Program-made: the position numbers and the translations under genes
The notes under the pieces: generated by a model
What the model was told of the DNA's origin: nothing
The model's input: only the letters and a program-made list of their open reading frames with translations
Database searches by the model: none
Part shown: positions 1 to 6,758 of the stretch, in pieces
Position numbering within the stretch: the first letter of the stretch is position 1
How the letters are laid out: each line of letters starts with the position of its first letter
Assembly: GCA_937870605.1 (NCBI GenBank)
Contig: CALMZW010000371.1
Location: forward strand, 1-10,833
Reading direction: 5' to 3'
DNA length: 10,833 bases
From: an uncultured Synergistaceae bacterium
Lineage (GTDB): Bacteria > Synergistota > Synergistia > Synergistales > Aminobacteriaceae

Positions 1-1
1 A

Positions 2-1462
2 CGGGACCGCCCGACCTGGTACGCTCCCTCGCCGCTGGACCTGTCCCATCTGAAGGGCATGGCCGGAACGGCGCAGGATGCCCGGACGCTTCCCGCCTCG
101 TACGACCTCAGGCCGCTCGGATTCGTGACGCACGTGAAGAACCAGAAACCCCACGGCACGTGCTGGGCGTTCGCGACGATCGGCTCCGTCGAGTCCGTCC
201 TCCTGCGCGGCTCGGGCGCGCACGGCGCGGAGTCGCCGGATTTCTCGGAGATGCATCTCGCCTGGTTCACCTTCACGGGCGGCGATTCGTTCACGACGAA
301 GCCCGTCGATCCGCTCCGCGATCCGGTTCTCGACCAGGACGGCAGCTTCTGGGAGGCCGCCGCGCTGCTCTCCCGCCGGACCGGCCCCGTCGACACGGCC
401 GATTGTCCCTACTCCGACAAGCGCCCGACGGGCCATTGGTCGGACTATCCGACCCGGAAGCACCTGACCGATGTCCATTATCTCCTCGGGACGCCGTTCC
501 GGACCGGAGACGCGGATGTCAAGAGCGCCCTCATGGAATACGGCGGGCTCGCGTTCTCGTTCTATTACGCGGACGCCTATTACGCCCCCGAGACTCGCGC
601 GTATCACTTCAACGGCGATCACGCGCCGAACCACGGCGTGCTCCTCGTCGGATGGGACGACGCGTTCGACCGAACGCTCTTCAGCCCGGACGCTCCGGCG
701 GACGGCGCGTGGATCGTCAAGAACAGCTGGGGCCCGGATTGGGGAGAGAACGGCTTCTTCCATCTGTCCTACAGCGACACGTCGCGCATGGAGGGGGTCG
801 CTTTCGTCGTTGGGCCAGTGACGAGCGACGACTCCGTCTACTATCACGATCCGCTGGGCTGGACGCGGTCCTGGGGAGGAGACGGCCCCGAGGGGTGGTT
901 CGCCAACGTCTTCGTCGCCGGGAACGGCTCCGCCCGAAAGGCGGGCGCACGCGAGAACCTCACGGCGGTGAGCTTCTATACGGGAAGCCCGAATTCGACG
1001 TACGAGGTTCGCATCTATACCGGCGTCGCTTCGGGCGACCCCGTTTCGGGGACGCTCGCGACCGCGCCCGTGACGGGATCAATCGCGACTCCGGGATACC
1101 ACACGGTCGCCCTGCCCGCGGCGGTCCCGCTCACGAACGGCGAGCGGTTTTCCGTCGTCGTGCGCCTGACCACGCCCGGCTTCGACTACCCCATCCCGAT
1201 CGAATGTTTCGTCGAGGGGTACAGCGAGAAGGCGACCGCGAACCCCGGCGAGAGCTTCATCGGCACGGACGGTTCCGCCTGGACGGATTTCACGGCGGAA
1301 GACCCGACGGGGAACGTCTGCATCAAGGCGTTTACGAAAATCGCATCCGTCACCCCGACGCCCGGCGACAAGGGAAGCGGCGGCGGGTGCTCCGCGGCCA
1401 CGGCCGAAGGCGCCCCGCTCGCGCTGCTGCTGTTCGTTCCGCTGCTCCTGATCCGAAAATAG
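2..1462 (+). CDS. C1 (papain-like) cysteine protease with lectin-like domain and Synergist-CTERM-type tail, 5' partial
   Basis: The frame is open to the left edge, so the true start and any signal peptide lie outside the window; the Met codon at 59 is probably internal, because in-frame sequence before it (YAPSPLDLSHLKG) reads as normal protease pro-region. Counting from that Met, the papain elements are all present: oxyanion Gln29 and nucleophile Cys35 in NQKPHGTCWAFA, His192 in NHGVLLVGWDD, and Asn222 in VKNSWGPDWGENGFF. A beta-rich region at about residues 280-430 resembles the lectin-like domain that follows bacterial C1 peptidases. The C-terminus has a PTP linker, then SGGGCSA (Cys444), a hydrophobic segment and a final RK, the layout of the Synergist-CTERM sorting signal. 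It should be exported and held at the envelope or processed there. Likely role: peptide-bond hydrolysis of external proteins. The protease call is firm; the sorting-signal name is from memory of the family. Confidence 0.93.
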   Translation, partial: RDRPTWYAPSPLDLSHLKGMAGTAQDARTLPASYDLRPLGFVTHVKNQKPHGTCWAFATIGSVESVLLRGSGAHGAESPDFSEMHLAWFTFTGGDSFTTKPVDPLRDPVLDQDGSFWEAAALLSRRTGPVDTADCPYSDKRPTGHWSDYPTRKHLTDVHYLLGTPFRTGDADVKSALMEYGGLAFSFYYADAYYAPETRAYHFNGDHAPNHGVLLVGWDDAFDRTLFSPDAPADGAWIVKNSWGPDWGENGFFHLSYSDTSRMEGVAFVVGPVTSDDSVYYHDPLGWTRSWGGDGPEGWFANVFVAGNGSARKAGARENLTAVSFYTGSPNSTYEVRIYTGVASGDPVSGTLATAPVTGSIATPGYHTVALPAAVPLTNGERFSVVVRLTTPGFDYPIPIECFVEGYSEKATANPGESFIGTDGSAWTDFTAEDPTGNVCIKAFTKIASVTPTPGDKGSGGGCSAATAEGAPLALLLFVPLLLIRK

Positions 1463-1491
1463 CGCCTCCAGTGGTGTAAGCCCCCTCACAG

Positions 1492-1537
1492 GGAAGAGGC
1501 CCCGTCCTCGCCGGAAGCCCGGGACGGGGCCTCTTCC
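1492..1537 (+). terminator. Strong hairpin after the protease gene
   Basis: A perfect 16-bp inverted repeat (1492-1507 with 1522-1537) encloses a 14-nt loop, 29 bp after the protease stop codon. The stem is GC-rich (GGAAGAGGCCCCGTCC and its complement). There is no T-run after it, so it is not a textbook intrinsic terminator. It may act as a weak or bidirectional terminator or as an RNA 3' end stabiliser. Confidence 0.65.
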
Positions 1538-1713
1538 TGTCCGTTCCGGCTGACGGGAACGGAGCGGAACCGATCTTTCTCCGGCGGGATCGCCCGCGAT
1601 GCTGTATAAATATATGGCGCTCTCGTGAAACTTCGCCGGACCGAAAGCCGGCAGCATGCGCTTTCGTCCGGGGGGAACGATTCTTTGAACGAATCCCGAA
1701 GGGGGATGATCTC
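1538..1713 (+). promoter_or_regulatory. Intergenic region before hflK with possible promoter
   Basis: The stretch between the hairpin and hflK holds no gene. An AT-rich island at 1605-1616 (TATAAATATATG) stands out from the high-GC surroundings and contains TATAAA at 1605-1610, a fair -10 hexamer. I could not find a convincing -35 at 16-18 bp upstream, so the promoter call is tentative. A G-rich ribosome binding site (GAAGGGGG, ending at 1705) leads into the TTG start of hflK at 1714. Confidence 0.35.
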
Positions 1714-2868
1714 TTGTTCGCCATTTTCTTTTTGTCTCTGTGCGCGCTGATCGTCTATATCGCCGTCGCGCTGATCCGGTATCGCCTGCAACGCAGGGGA
1801 ACGCCGCAGGACGACGGCGACTCGGGCTTTACCTTTCTCTCGAAAGTCCGCGGACGTTTTTCGGGGTTCCCCTTCGGCAAGCTTCTCGTCGCCTGCGGAG
1901 GAATCCTGGTGCTGCTGATGGCGTTCACCGGCGTGTTCTATACGGTTCCGGAAGGGTCCGAGGCGGTCCTCATCCGGCTCGGAACGCCCGTCGGCGTCAA
2001 GGGGCCGGGCTTTCAAATGAAGTTGCCCTTCCTGGACTCCCTCTACCCCATCCGGACGGGAAAGATCCTGCGGCAGGAATTCGGTTTCCGCACCGTCCGC
2101 GAGGGCCCTCCCGCGCAGTACGAGGACGTTCCGATCGAACAGGCCATGCTGACGCGGGACAACAAGATCGTCCGCGTGGAGTGGGCGCTCCAGTTCCGCA
2201 TCGCGGACCCGCTGAAATACTTCATGAATCTGATGCGAAACCGGGATGCGTCAAGCATCGTCCGGAACTGGGCGGAATCGTCCATGCGAGAGGTCGTCGC
2301 CTCGCGCGAGCTTGACGACGTTCTGACCGTCGAGCGCGAAGCGATCCAGCGCGACGCGAAAAAGACCATCCAGACGCGCTACGACGCGATCCAATCCGGC
2401 CTCGCCGTTACAGCCGTGACCTTGCAGGACGTTCTCCCGCCGCAGGCCGTGATCGACGCGCTCAACGACGTCACCACCGCGAAGGCCGAGAAGGACCGGG
2501 ACGTCCTGCGCGCCGAGGAATACTACAACGACGTTGTGCCGAAGGCCGTCGGCGAAGTGTCGCGGATCCTCAACGACGCGGAGGCCTACCGCGACCGCCG
2601 CGTGGCCGCCGCGAGGGGCGAGGCCGCGCGCCTGACGAGCCTGAAGGAGGCGTACCTCGCCAACCCGGAACTCGTGCGGCTGAACATCTACATGGAAAAC
2701 CTCCGCGAGGGCTGGGCGAAGGCGAAGATCGTGTTCGTCGAGGACAATGTGGTGAACTTCCTCTCGCTCGGGGATCAGGAGAACCTTCCGCTGCCGGACG
2801 CCCGGCGCCAAGCGCCGCAGGTTGCGCCCCAGCAAAATCAGCAGCCCCGGCAGCAGAAGGCCCAGTAA
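1714..2868 (+). CDS. hflK: HflK-type SPFH/band 7 membrane protein (FtsH modulator)
   Basis: Product of 384 residues. HflK and HflC form a membrane complex around the AAA protease FtsH and tune its action on membrane proteins. The start is TTG at 1714, with GGGGG at 1701-1705 spaced 8 nt away; the ATG at 1706 is in another frame and stops after 14 codons. Hydrophobic segments lie at about 2-21 and 57-75. The SPFH core follows the second (begins YTVPEGSEAVLIRLG, about 76-250), then a charged, probably coiled-coil region rich in Ala, Glu and Arg (about 252-318), and a Gln/Pro-rich tail (about 358-384) like the low-complexity tails of other HflK proteins. The extra N-terminal hydrophobic segment is unusual, as E. 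coli HflK has one membrane anchor. hflC follows after 20 bp, so the two are cotranscribed. A generic band 7 protein is the alternative, but the pairing with hflC favours HflK. Confidence 0.9.
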   Translation: MFAIFFLSLCALIVYIAVALIRYRLQRRGTPQDDGDSGFTFLSKVRGRFSGFPFGKLLVACGGILVLLMAFTGVFYTVPEGSEAVLIRLGTPVGVKGPGFQMKLPFLDSLYPIRTGKILRQEFGFRTVREGPPAQYEDVPIEQAMLTRDNKIVRVEWALQFRIADPLKYFMNLMRNRDASSIVRNWAESSMREVVASRELDDVLTVEREAIQRDAKKTIQTRYDAIQSGLAVTAVTLQDVLPPQAVIDALNDVTTAKAEKDRDVLRAEEYYNDVVPKAVGEVSRILNDAEAYRDRRVAAARGEAARLTSLKEAYLANPELVRLNIYMENLREGWAKAKIVFVEDNVVNFLSLGDQENLPLPDARRQAPQVAPQQNQQPRQQKAQ

Positions 2869-2888
2869 CGGGAGAGGGGGAAACGAAG

Positions 2889-3758
2889 ATGAGACGGACT
2901 CGAACGATGCTTCTTTTGGCGCTTTTCGGACTCCTCGTGGTTCTCTTCGGCGCGCAGGCCCTGTGCGTCGTCGACGCCGACGAGCAGGGCATTCTCGTGC
3001 GCTGGGGGGAGGTCGTCGCAAAGCTCGGCCCCGGCCTGCACATGAAGGTTCCGTTTTCCGACGTTCTCGTGACGTACCCGGCCTATATCCTTCAGTACGA
3101 CTCCGACCCCGTGGATACGGTGACGAAGGACAAGAAGAACCTTGTCCTGGACTCCGTCGCGCTCTTCCGCATCTCGGACCCGAAGGTGTACTACAGCCGA
3201 TTCCGCACGATGGACGCGACGCAACGAGGTCTTTCCGACGTGATCGACGGAACGGTCAAGCTCATTGCGAGCAGCAACACTATGGAGGAACTGCTTTCGA
3301 TCAAACGCGAGGAAGTCCTGCGGCGAATCATCGCCATCGCGCGCGAACAGACGAAGGACTACGGGCTCATCGTCGAGGACGTGGCCTTCAAGCGCGTCTC
3401 GCTGCCCAAGCAGAACGAACAGTCCGTGTACGAGTCGATGAGCACCGAACGCAGGCGGATCGCCACGCAGTTGCGTTCCGAAGGCAAGGCGCTGCGGGAG
3501 GAAATCATGTCGAAGGCCGACCGCGAGCGGACGCACCGCGTTTCCGAAGCGCTCCGCAAGAGCGAGGAAATCCGCGGCATCGGCGACAAGGAGGCGCAGC
3601 GGCTGATAGCCGAGGCGACGATCGGCACGGGCGGAGAGCTGTACCAGTTCCTCAGGTCCATGGAGATCTGGAGGAACGTCCTGCCGCAAGCGACATTCGT
3701 CATCCGCCCCGAAGGGATCTTCAAGGACCTGCTCCACTTCGACCCCGGCAAGCGCTGA
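2889..3758 (+). CDS. hflC: HflC-type SPFH/band 7 membrane protein (FtsH modulator)
   Basis: Product of 289 residues, close to the usual HflC size. It is the partner of HflK in the complex that modulates FtsH. ATG at 2889 is preceded by a purine-rich site (GGGAGAGGGGG, about 2871-2881). One N-terminal membrane anchor spans about residues 7-26, followed directly by the SPFH core (VVDADEQGILVRWGEV). The C-terminal half carries the family hallmark: an Arg-rich STERRRIATQLRSEGKA segment, then a long charged helix, then IRGIGDKEAQRLIAEA and LYQFLRSMEIW. It ends in a short PEGIFKDLLHFD stretch comparable to the end of known HflC proteins. The gene is second in the hflKC unit and is followed by an intrinsic terminator. 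No catalytic residues are expected, since the family is structural and regulatory. Confidence 0.93.
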   Translation: MRRTRTMLLLALFGLLVVLFGAQALCVVDADEQGILVRWGEVVAKLGPGLHMKVPFSDVLVTYPAYILQYDSDPVDTVTKDKKNLVLDSVALFRISDPKVYYSRFRTMDATQRGLSDVIDGTVKLIASSNTMEELLSIKREEVLRRIIAIAREQTKDYGLIVEDVAFKRVSLPKQNEQSVYESMSTERRRIATQLRSEGKALREEIMSKADRERTHRVSEALRKSEEIRGIGDKEAQRLIAEATIGTGGELYQFLRSMEIWRNVLPQATFVIRPEGIFKDLLHFDPGKR

Positions 3759-3796
3759 TTCCGGGCCGCCGATTCGCGAACGACCGATCCGCCGTC

Positions 3797-3830
3797 AAGT
3801 TCGTCCGATGCCGTCCGGACGAACTTTTTT
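3797..3830 (+). terminator. Intrinsic terminator of the hflKC unit
   Basis: A perfect 11-bp inverted repeat (AAGTTCGTCCG at 3797-3807 with its complement at 3816-3826) has an 8-nt loop. The run of six T at 3825-3830 overlaps the end of the stem. It sits 38 bp after the hflC stop codon. This is a classical rho-independent terminator. Confidence 0.88.
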
Positions 3831-3905
3831 CGTCTTCCGCCGCGGAGGAACGATGCCGCGCTTTTTCGAACCGGCAAACCGGCTTCCATCGGCAGGAAAC
3901 GATGC

Positions 3906-3949
3906 AAAAAAAACATCGCTTGAACGAATGATCATTCATGCCCTATAAT
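3906..3949 (+). promoter_or_regulatory. Sigma70-type promoter of the peptide importer operon
   Basis: The -35 box TTGAAC (3920-3925) and a perfect -10 box TATAAT (3944-3949) are separated by 18 bp. A run of eight A at 3906-3913 lies just upstream of the -35 box, where an UP element would contact the RNA polymerase alpha subunit. Transcription should start near 3956, leaving a leader of about 58 nt before the GTG start at 4015. This is the best-formed promoter in the window. Confidence 0.82.
3926..3937. promoter_or_regulatory. Palindromic operator candidate between -35 and -10
   Basis: GAATGATCATTC is a perfect 12-bp palindrome lying wholly inside the 18-bp promoter spacer. A dimeric regulator bound here would block RNA polymerase, so repression of the importer operon is the simplest reading. 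The shape resembles operators of TetR-type regulators, but no regulator gene is in the window and the family cannot be assigned. Confidence 0.55.
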
Positions 3950-4014
3950 GACTCTGTAGTCCTGCATCCGCAAGTGTATCCATTTTCCGGCCGTATTGGA
4001 AAGGGAGCGATGCC

Positions 4015-4935
4015 GTGGGCCGATTCATTCTTCGACGATTCGCGATGCTGATTCCCGTCCTTGTGGGAGTTTCTCTCACGGCCTTCCTGATTCTGCACCT
4101 GGCGCCGGGCGACCCGGCGCGGCTGATGGCCGGAGTGGAGGCGTCGCAGGAAGATGTCGACATGCTGCGTCACAAGTTCGGCCTCGACCGTCCGCTTCCC
4201 GTGCAATACGCGATGTTCGTGAAGGGGCTCGTCACGGGCGAGCTCATGTCGCTCCGGTTCGAATCCCCCGCGATGGAAATCATCCTCCCCAAGCTGAAAA
4301 ACACGCTGATCCTCGCCTGCGCGAGCATCGTCGTCGCGGTCGTCCTCGGCGTCACGGCGGGCGTCCTCTCGGCCACGCACCGGAAATCCTGGATCGACTA
4401 CGCGGCCACGATCCTCTCGCTCTTCGGCATCTCGATGCCGGTGTTCTGGTGGGGGCTGCTGCTGATGCTGCTCTTCTCGGTCAAGCTCATGTGGCTCCCG
4501 TCGGGCGGGATGGGCACGTTCCGGCACATCATCCTCCCGGCCGTCGTTCTCGGCACGGCCTCGACGGGAATCATCGCCCGCATGACGCGTTCGAGCATGC
4601 TGGACGTCCTGCGGCAGGACTACATCACGACCGCTGCGGCCAAGGGGCTCACGAGACGGCTCGTCGTCAACCGGCACGCGCTCCGCAACGCGCTCATCCC
4701 CACGGTTACGGTCGTCGGACTCCAGTTCGGGCAGCTTCTCGCGGGAGCGGTGCTGACGGAGACGGTCTTCACCTGGCCGGGGATCGGGCGGCTGCTCGTC
4801 ACGTCGATCCTGGCGCGCGACCTGCCCGTCGTCCAGGCTGCGCTCGTGATCATCGCCCTGCTCTTCGTCTTCGTCAACCTGGCCGTGGACATTCTCTACG
4901 CCGTCCTCGACCCGAGGATCCGATACAATGGCTGA
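4015..4935 (+). CDS. dppB: Peptide-type ABC importer, first permease (DppB/OppB family)
   Basis: Product of 306 residues, the usual length for DppB/OppB permeases. It forms half of the inner-membrane channel for di- or oligopeptides. The GTG start at 4015 is chosen because AAGGGAG at 4001-4007 lies 7 nt away; the nearer ATG at 4010 is out of frame and gives only 13 codons. The N-terminus (MGRFILRRF, then a membrane segment at about 9-30 ending LHLAPGDPA) is typical of the family. About six membrane segments are visible. The cytoplasmic EAA-type loop that docks on the ATPase lies at about 203-232 (YITTAAAKGLTRR, then LRNALIP). The gene overlaps the next permease gene by 8 nt, which implies translational coupling. 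Substrate could be peptides or a related compound such as glutathione; sequence alone does not settle it. Confidence 0.92.
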   Translation: MGRFILRRFAMLIPVLVGVSLTAFLILHLAPGDPARLMAGVEASQEDVDMLRHKFGLDRPLPVQYAMFVKGLVTGELMSLRFESPAMEIILPKLKNTLILACASIVVAVVLGVTAGVLSATHRKSWIDYAATILSLFGISMPVFWWGLLLMLLFSVKLMWLPSGGMGTFRHIILPAVVLGTASTGIIARMTRSSMLDVLRQDYITTAAAKGLTRRLVVNRHALRNALIPTVTVVGLQFGQLLAGAVLTETVFTWPGIGRLLVTSILARDLPVVQAALVIIALLFVFVNLAVDILYAVLDPRIRYNG

Positions 4936-5776
4936 CCGGTCGCAAGGCTCGCTCGTCGCCCGCCGCATCCTGCGCAATCCGATCGCCGTCGCGGGACTCG
5001 CCATCATCCTGGGCTACCTCTTCATCGCCGCGTTCGCGCCGCACATCGCGCCCTTCGACCCGACGGCGCAGGACCTCTCCAGAAGTTTCGCCCCGATATC
5101 GGCCGGGAATCCGATGGGCTGCGACGAGTTCGGACGCGACATCCTGTCGCGAATCATCTTCGGCGCGCGGACGTCGCTGATCATCCAGTTTTTTTCCGTC
5201 TGCATCGCGCTCGTCATCGGAGTCTTTCTCGGCGCGCTCGGCGGATACTTCGGCGGCCGGCTCGACGAAGCGATCATGCGCGTGATGGATGTCCTTCTCG
5301 CGTTTCCGGGGATCCTGCTCGCGCTCGCCATCGTCGCGATGCTCGGGCCGGACCTGCGGAACCTCATCATCGCGATCGGGGTCTATTCGATCCCGCAGTT
5401 CGCCCGGATCACGCGCGGCTCGGTCATCTCCGTCAGGCAGAACGACTACGTCACCGCGGCGCGCGCCATCGGAGAGAACCAGTCGTCGATCATCCTGCGC
5501 TACGTGCTGCCCAACGCGATCTCCCCGATCATCATCCAGACGACGCTGCGAATGGCCACGGTCCTGCTCACGGCGGCGGGACTGGGCTTTCTCGGCCTCG
5601 GCGTACAGCCGCCCGAGCCCGAGTGGGGCACGATGCTCAGCAACGCGCGGATGTACCTCCGGAGCGCCCCGATGGTAGCGGTTTTTCCGGGCCTCTCGAT
5701 CATGCTCGTGGTGCTCGGCTTCAACTTTTTCGGCGACGGGTTGCAGGACGCGCTGAACCCGCGCCTGAAGGAGTAG
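4928..5776 (+). CDS. dppC: Peptide-type ABC importer, second permease (DppC/OppC family)
   Basis: Product of 282 residues, normal for DppC. It pairs with the upstream permease to form the membrane channel. The ATG at 4928 overlaps the end of dppB by 8 nt. A cytoplasmic N-terminus with LRNPIAVAGLAII leads into the first membrane segment (about 16-40). The conserved family motif near the first periplasmic loop reads GCDEFGRD at 64-71; the usual second residue is Thr. Several more hydrophobic segments follow. The EAA-type loop is at about 173-201 (DYVTAARAIGENQSS, then LPNAISPI). Near the C-terminus are LGFLGLGVQPPEPEWG and FNFFGDGLQDALNPR, both strongly conserved in this family. The ATPase gene begins 4 bp after the stop codon. 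Confidence 0.93.
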   Translation: MADRSQGSLVARRILRNPIAVAGLAIILGYLFIAAFAPHIAPFDPTAQDLSRSFAPISAGNPMGCDEFGRDILSRIIFGARTSLIIQFFSVCIALVIGVFLGALGGYFGGRLDEAIMRVMDVLLAFPGILLALAIVAMLGPDLRNLIIAIGVYSIPQFARITRGSVISVRQNDYVTAARAIGENQSSIILRYVLPNAISPIIIQTTLRMATVLLTAAGLGFLGLGVQPPEPEWGTMLSNARMYLRSAPMVAVFPGLSIMLVVLGFNFFGDGLQDALNPRLKE

Positions 5777-5780
5777 CGCC

Positions 5781-6758
5781 ATGACCCCGCCGCTTCTGTC
5801 GGTTTCCAACCTGACCGTTCACTTCCACACCGAGGCGGGCGTCGTCAGGGCGCTCGAAGACATCAGCTTTTCGATCGCGCCCGGCGAAATCCTCGGCCTC
5901 GTCGGCGAGACGGGGTGCGGCAAGTCCGTCACCGCGTCGTGCGTCATGCGCCTGATCCCGACGCCGCCCGGACGCATCGTGTCGGGAGAGATCCTCTTCG
6001 ACGGCCGGGATATCCTGTCGATGTCCGATGAAGAGGTCCGGCTGATGCGCGGACGCGACATGGCGATGATCTTCCAGGATCCCATGAGCAGCCTGAACCC
6101 CGTCTTCACGACCGGCTTCCAGGTCGGCGAGGCGATCGTCACGCACGAGCCGTCGATCGCGCGCGAACCGCTTCGCGCCCGGGTGCTCGATCTCTTCCGC
6201 AAGGTCAACATCGCCGATCCCGAGACGTCCGTGAACCGGTATCCGCACATGATGTCCGGCGGGATGAAGCAGCGCGTGATGATCGCGATGGCCCTGTCGT
6301 GCGGGCCGAAGCTCCTGATCGCGGACGAACCGACCACCGCGCTCGACGTCTCGATCCAGGCGCAGATCCTCACGCTGATCCGGCGGTTGCAGCGCGAGGA
6401 GGGGAGCAGCGTCCTGCTGATCTCGCACGACCTCGGCGTCATCGCCTCGATGGCCGACCGCGTCACCGTGATGTACGCCGGAAGCATCGCCGAAACCGCG
6501 CGCGTGCGCGACCTGTTCGACGATCCGCAGCACCCGTACACGAGAGGGCTTCTCGGCGCGATTCCGCGTCTCGACAGGGACCAGGGGCGGCTCGCGGTCA
6601 TCCCCGGAACGCTGCCGAACCTCATGAACCTTCCGCAGGGGTGCAAGTTCCGCGAACGCTGCGCCGAAGCGCTTCCCGTCTGCGCGGAGAAACGCCCCGC
6701 GCTTGCCGAAATCCGACCCGGACACGAGGCGGCCTGCCATGCCCGTACTGGACGCTGA
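5781..6758 (+). CDS. dppD: Peptide-type ABC importer, first ATPase (DppD/OppD family)
   Basis: Product of 325 residues, the normal DppD length. It hydrolyses ATP on the cytoplasmic face to drive uptake. All nucleotide-binding motifs are intact: Walker A GETGCGKS at 42-49, signature SGGMKQR at 159-165, Walker B ending in Asp182-Glu183 (ADEPTTALD), and the H-loop His216 (ISHD). The C-terminal oligopeptide-transport extension starts near HPYTRGLL. It holds four cysteines (288, 294, 301, 319), the set that binds an iron-sulfur cluster in structurally studied OppD-type ATPases. ATG at 5781 follows dppC by 4 bp, with GAAGGAG just upstream overlapping the dppC end. The gene overlaps the next ATPase gene by 20 nt. 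Confidence 0.94.
   Translation: MTPPLLSVSNLTVHFHTEAGVVRALEDISFSIAPGEILGLVGETGCGKSVTASCVMRLIPTPPGRIVSGEILFDGRDILSMSDEEVRLMRGRDMAMIFQDPMSSLNPVFTTGFQVGEAIVTHEPSIAREPLRARVLDLFRKVNIADPETSVNRYPHMMSGGMKQRVMIAMALSCGPKLLIADEPTTALDVSIQAQILTLIRRLQREEGSSVLLISHDLGVIASMADRVTVMYAGSIAETARVRDLFDDPQHPYTRGLLGAIPRLDRDQGRLAVIPGTLPNLMNLPQGCKFRERCAEALPVCAEKRPALAEIRPGHEAACHARTGR

Noticed and set aside
3833..3900. Possible small RNA or riboswitch between the hflKC terminator and the importer promoter
   Set aside because: It lies upstream of the predicted transcription start and downstream of a terminator. Only a weak CCGG repeat is visible, with no conserved aptamer pattern.
2822..3931. Plus-strand frame of 369 codons overlapping hflC
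   Set aside because: It is an out-of-frame shadow of hflC, very rich in Arg and Pro, and runs through the hflKC terminator.
4010..4051. Tiny ATG-started frame overlapping the dppB start
   Set aside because: Its ATG is only about 2 nt from the ribosome site, too close for initiation, and the 13-residue product shows nothing recognisable.
4874..5809. Minus-strand frame of 311 codons opposite dppC
   Set aside because: It is extremely rich in Arg, Asp and Glu, without domain signals, and is the complement of a well-conserved permease gene.
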